From: Perkinsus olseni
Taxonomy: Eukaryota > Perkinsozoa > Perkinsida > Perkinsidae
Assembly (NCBI GenBank): GCA_013115135.1
Contig: JABANP010000017.1
Coordinates: 186,001-250,000, forward strand
Length of the DNA stretch: 64,000 nucleotides
Direction: 5' to 3'
Position 1 is the first letter of the stretch. Each line of letters opens with the position of its first letter. The notes under the pieces are model-generated. The model was given only the letters and a program-made list of their open reading frames with translations, did not search any database and had not been told where the DNA came from. The translations under genes and the position numbers were made by a program. Of this stretch, positions 60,009 to 64,000 are shown piece by piece.

Positions 60009-60377
60009 GAGATTTTTCAGGAAAATCTTTCCTCGAAAACCGGTGTTCACTGAAGCCTCCGAGCCGCTGTTTATAATGAAGGACTTCTGTCCGAGTGCTA
60101 CTTGCACATTTGCACGCGACGCTCCAGTTGGGCCTCGATATTAGAAGGACGGTCAGATGGGCTTTCTAAGAACGCTTTTTTACATAGATTGGCGAACTAA
60201 GAAACAAACTGAACCGAGACGATGGCGTATGGAAAGCAAGCCTGTGTCAGATACAATCTAACTCTGCCGTTCCATCAGTTTCCCAGACGTAGAAACACAA
60301 CAGGGTGGTCGTTGCCTCATTACATGAACAGAACACCATCACATTCACATCTTCACCATCGTGAGCCCTCGGAGGGA

Positions 60378-61559
60378 TTAATTCTCAAGCAGGGCTATCT
60401 TTTTGCTGGTGTAATCAACGTGTACACTGTATGCCCTGAAGAATGGTGTACCCAGAACACTGTGGTTAGTTTGCTGCACGAAAATCAAATATTCGCCCTC
60501 CAGAGTGTCGGCACAGTAATGCATCGGATGTATTTTGATCGGTATAGAATAGTCGCCCTCGCCCAGTTGGAATCCCAGCACCGGCAGACTGTCGAAGGCT
60601 TCCTCTTTGACATACACAACCCCCCACTCGTCTCGCCGCCACACTTCTCCTATCTGCTTCTCTCTGTATCCTTTCCCCTTCATCTCCTTCTTCAGCTCCC
60701 TCTCGATATCCTCGAGAAGCCCCTCGTAAGGCAGGTACACGCCGTTCGCGCCCGTGTCCATAGTAGTCGAGAACGAGCTAGAGTGCAAGCCCACCGGTCG
60801 CTCTTTGGTCGTGAGATTCCCCCTCGGATCGAACAACTTCAGCGATGACACCCAGACTGAAGTTCTGGCTCTGTAAAATCGTGGGTCATAAGTAAACTGC
60901 GGGAAAGTGTACTTGGTACTCTTTGACCTCTCCACAGTGCCACCGAGCGTCAGTTGCCCGGTAACGTATTCAGAAACCTGTGTCGTGTCCGTTCGGACGG
61001 TGTACGACTGACGCCCGATGACGTTGTGGCGCACAAGAGCATCTAGCAAACCCTCCTGGCCAGGCCATGGTTGAAAGAGGTTCGACGTTCGAGGCAGCCC
61101 TGCCAGGCCGAAAAACCCGTGCGGCCGGCTTCCAACCCATTCGATGATCCTGAATACCGTAAAGGTGAAGTTGGAAGTCTCGTGACCACCCAATTCGAGG
61201 GAGCCAGTGCGTTCGATGCCTTCAATCCATTTGCCATCGTCGAAGCTCGATTTTCTTACCAACTTTTTCTTGAAAACGCAAGGGGATTCTTCTTTGCAAA
61301 AGTAGCAGCCGGCGTGAGGCTCATCACAAGCGCCCTTGCCGTACTTTGCTTCGTACCATCGGCCGTCTATCAATTTGATGCCCCAGGCGTTGCTGTCTAC
61401 AAGTAGTTCTACTTCTTGACCCTCTATGGTGACGTTGACGTAGCCTTCTTCGACTGGCATTGTCACAGTCTTGGCTGGGGCATCTGATATCACTTCTGAG
61501 GCTTGGCACAAGATATGGAGAGTAACGGCGAGCATCATCGAGGCGGAGGCCCTCCACAT
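60378..61559 (-). CDS. Aspartic protease-like protein 5, altered first motif
   Basis: 393 residues with the family signal-peptide-like start (MWRASASMMLAVTLHILCQA) and C terminus. First motif DSN at 55-57 (LLVDSNAWGIKLI), second DTG intact (TTMDTGANGVYLPY). It shares the Asp-x-Asn-Ala-Trp-Gly form with gene 3, so the two probably descend from one altered ancestor. Cysteine cluster CDEPHAGCYFCKEESPC. Activity doubtful. Confidence 0.87.
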   Translation of the reverse strand: MWRASASMMLAVTLHILCQASEVISDAPAKTVTMPVEEGYVNVTIEGQEVELLVDSNAWGIKLIDGRWYEAKYGKGACDEPHAGCYFCKEESPCVFKKKLVRKSSFDDGKWIEGIERTGSLELGGHETSNFTFTVFRIIEWVGSRPHGFFGLAGLPRTSNLFQPWPGQEGLLDALVRHNVIGRQSYTVRTDTTQVSEYVTGQLTLGGTVERSKSTKYTFPQFTYDPRFYRARTSVWVSSLKLFDPRGNLTTKERPVGLHSSSFSTTMDTGANGVYLPYEGLLEDIERELKKEMKGKGYREKQIGEVWRRDEWGVVYVKEEAFDSLPVLGFQLGEGDYSIPIKIHPMHYCADTLEGEYLIFVQQTNHSVLGTPFFRAYSVHVDYTSKKIALLEN

Positions 61560-62659
61560 TCCTCGACGGAAAGAGAAGGATTACAATTTCACCTAAAAGA
61601 ATCCACGCAGTTTGCTGGGAGGATAGCGGCAAGTCCAGAGTCTCGCAAACTTCAAGTAGAATCTTGGGCACTACACTCTCGCTGCAGTTCCCACTATTCA
61701 CACTGAATATTGAGAATGTTGTGGAAGCGCGTGTACTGGTAGAGGCAGAAGCGACGCGTTTCCGATAAAAAATAGGGATAGTGTACCCAACTGCGGCAGT
61801 TGCCAGCTGAACTGCCCAGTGACTCCACCGGGTACTATGTGTTCAATTATTGAACAGATAGTACCCGGTGGAGCTACTGAGCTCCAGTGAACTTGAATAG
61901 TTGAGGCAGATTTCACTCCTAGGAGCGATCTTTGAGAGCGCTCAAAGAATCCTTCGGATTGTGCCCACTTGACGCACTTCCGAACTTCTCCAAGAGCACT
62001 CTAGTTTATTCCTGGGAGCTCTTCTCGGGTCGCTCTATTGAACAGGTTCTAGCCGGCTAAGCCGGCCCGGCTTCGCTCTAGGAGGCGCTCCAGTGGCCTT
62101 GAGTTCCGAGAAAGGTCTATCGAACACCCCGTCTCGCCATTACTCCATGTCGAATACTCGTCACCCTCAAGAGACAGAATTCTGCCGCGGTATTCGCATA
62201 TACTGTGCCCCGCAGGAAATACAGAAATTTGCACCTAGTGCGAATTACGTGCGGATTATCAAGGGTTATCAATGGTGCTGAATCCGACAACTCGTATCGG
62301 GTTACTCAATTGTACTCAACAACAGTAGCTGGTACGAGAGGCGCTCGAACGGATCGATCAACTTGCCGCGCGCACAGGCTTTGCGCGCGACTTCAGTCAG
62401 TAGACCTTTGGAAATGCCCTCAGGTTCACTCTCTTGCCTTCTTGGATGGCTTGACACTCCTCAACTCGGTCTGAAGTAGACAAGTGCTCCGTGGAATTGA
62501 CCTTTGACAGCCAAAGGTCATCATTGGCGTTGGTGGATAGGTGTATAGCATCTACTAGGGTTTTATACTTAAATTTCAGGTCTCAATTCGAATCCATGAA
62601 CGTATTAGAGGTCGCACACCACTCATGCTAAGAACTTGTGGAGGGGTGTACGTCGAAGG
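61560..62659. other. Spacer with an inverted repeat
   Basis: No gene seen. A clear inverted repeat, CTCCACCGGGTACTATGT / AGTACCCGGTGGAGCTACT, spans 61824-61880 with an AT-rich loop; it would form a stable hairpin. Confidence 0.5.
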
Positions 62660-63405
62660 GTCCTAGTGCTCAAAGTGACCGGCAACCCTGGACAGGATAA
62701 TGACTATCATGGCTTGTGGTTAGCTATTGTTATATGTACCCTAGCGAGCCTGATACCTTCATTTATGCTGCCGTTACTCAAAGCTCGAAGCACGTTGAAC
62801 GAAAGGTTGTTGGACGGCGCTTCTCCGCGTTGGTATGTTGCAGGAGCTTGCGATCAGGTCCCTTAGTTATCCATTTGTAGGCAACAATTGTGTGCATCGT
62901 TTGTACGTTACTCTTACGAACGTAGGGATGTGTGACACCTATTTTGACGAGTCCATCAGCATCGTCACTCAACCATCCCGATATTCCGTACTTTAGTCTC
63001 ATTCTGATCAGTCCGACCCCGCCACAATGGCTGCTGTTGTTCACCGTTCCGATGTCTGTTTTTCCGTATCGCACTTCCATCAAACGAGGCAAGGATGGAT
63101 GGACTTTGCCGTGGGAGTAGCAGCTGTTGCCGTGATCATTCACATGGTGACAAGCCTCTCGAGTGTACCGCTGGTTTTTCTAAAGGAGCTGCGTGGTCGG
63201 TTGCGTCGTCCGAGTACTTCAGAGGGAGCCATTGTATTCTTAGTGTCATTATCGTGGTGATCGTGATGGCCCGGCGTGACCCGCAAGGAACTAAGAGTGG
63301 TCTGCCGGGCCACGACTCTGAGCCTAGCGTTCCAACTCGCTTCGTTGGGCCAGAGAGGAAACCTGTGTGGGTTAAGATGACGAGAGAGCGTCGGAAGAGG
63401 TATGC
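62660..63405 (+). pseudogene. BT1 3'-end duplicate and flank, copy c
   Basis: 62660-62818 repeats the last codons of BT1 (VLVLKVTGNPGQDNDYHG through NERLLD) without the rest of the gene. The remainder follows the 44649-45225 flank. The linked small open frame (63027 on: DFAVGVAAVAVI, FLKELRG) breaks at about 63230 by a 1-base deletion relative to copy d, after which VIVMARR and KPVWVKMTRERRKR continue in another frame. Confidence 0.7.
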
Positions 63406-63559
63406 TGACTCGTACCACGGAGGGCGGGTGTAGTCCTATGAAGCTGTACCGCGTATACTGTACGCGTGGCGTGTACCGAAGGTCACTGTACATCAACCAC
63501 AGTGGTTGAACCACTGCATGAATCCATCAAGGAGATAGGCACATCGGTTAGGGTCCAAC

Positions 63560-64000
63560 TAAGGGGGTGTACAGTCAACTAATCGTGGAACTAGAATTTA
63601 TTCTAGAATCGCATTTTGCGGGCTGGCATCAGCTCCAGGATCGAGCCCAAGTCTCGGAGCTACTTTACTTAACACGAGATGTCCCCGTAGCAGCGTTGAA
63701 CTATAAATTCATGCACACGATGACGAATTACGAATTGTCATTGGTGATCGCCGCAGGGAGCGCTCCCCCATGTCACCCAAATCATCATTGTTTTGTGATC
63801 GTTTCCCCTTTCAGGGTATCGGAAGCGAGAGGTATCATAGCTAGAGGGGCTATGAGGGACGTAGGGGACGAAGACGAGAGGCTCCGGGAATTCATCAGCG
63901 ACTTCACTGGTCGGTCCGCCCGTCTACACCGGTCGGGGCCGAATGGAATTCCTTCCGCAAAATTTCCTTTTGTGGTTGTTGTGGGTAACGGATGAACGGC
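63560..64000 (+). CDS. Possible partial gene at right edge
   Basis: An open frame to 63995 has no early ATG. A good acceptor (GTTTCCCCTTTCAG, ending about 63818) is followed by a protein-like stretch (VSEARGIIARGAMRDVGDED, LREFISDF). It may be an internal exon of a gene running off the window. No family recognised. Confidence 0.25.

Overview
The window is nuclear DNA of a protist. Most genes are broken by short GT-AG introns, there are no bacterial operons, and protein families are eukaryotic (Golgi SNARE, GPN-loop GTPase, REEP/HVA22, DEK, tetraspanin-like). The secreted aspartic-protease family, a BT1 (folate/biopterin-type) transporter and the compact same-strand gene order suggest an alveolate; a perkinsozoan such as Perkinsus is my best guess, from family knowledge and not from any search.

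Layout. 1-964: 3' part of inositol-3-phosphate synthase, with one apparent frameshift. 1490-11870: a GAPDH cluster with two direct full copies, one inverted full copy and one truncated inverted copy, sharing leaders and 3' tails. Between copies 1 and 2, a pair of 101-bp inverted repeats (2904-3004 and 7138-7238, one mismatch) encloses an SR-rich ORF and a Ulp1-type cysteine protease exon; this may be a transposon.

12358-20834 (minus strand): three spliced genes reconstructed exon by exon with every reading phase checked: a Qb-SNARE of the GOS28 family (6 exons), GPN3 GTPase (9 exons) and an RRM+KH RNA-binding protein (9 exons), plus one unresolved ORF. 22652-26083 (plus): a DEK-like chromatin protein with an HMG-like segment (9 exons). 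26422-31839 (plus): two tandem tetraspanin-like paralogues with matching exon lengths. Several introns here carry short shared sequences and tRNA-like fragments, as if mobile elements had been turned into introns.

32493-61559: lineage-type accessory region. It holds five intronless, probably secreted, pepsin-family proteins; one has lost both catalytic aspartates and two have an altered first motif. With them are a spliced REEP/HVA22 gene and two pseudogene copies of it, a BT1 transporter and three repeats of its 3' flank, and two POT/PTR peptide transporters lying in the arms of a roughly 3.2-kb inverted duplication around a 1.9-kb spacer. A further intronless gene for a possibly secreted protein of unknown function lies at 55059-56348. 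The right end holds decayed duplicates and one possible partial exon.

The left half reads as ordinary housekeeping DNA with very short intergenic distances. The right half is dominated by recent duplication, inversion and decay of transporter and secreted-protease genes. Starts were set at ATG codons where one fits; several upstream open frames begin at non-ATG codons and were not used.
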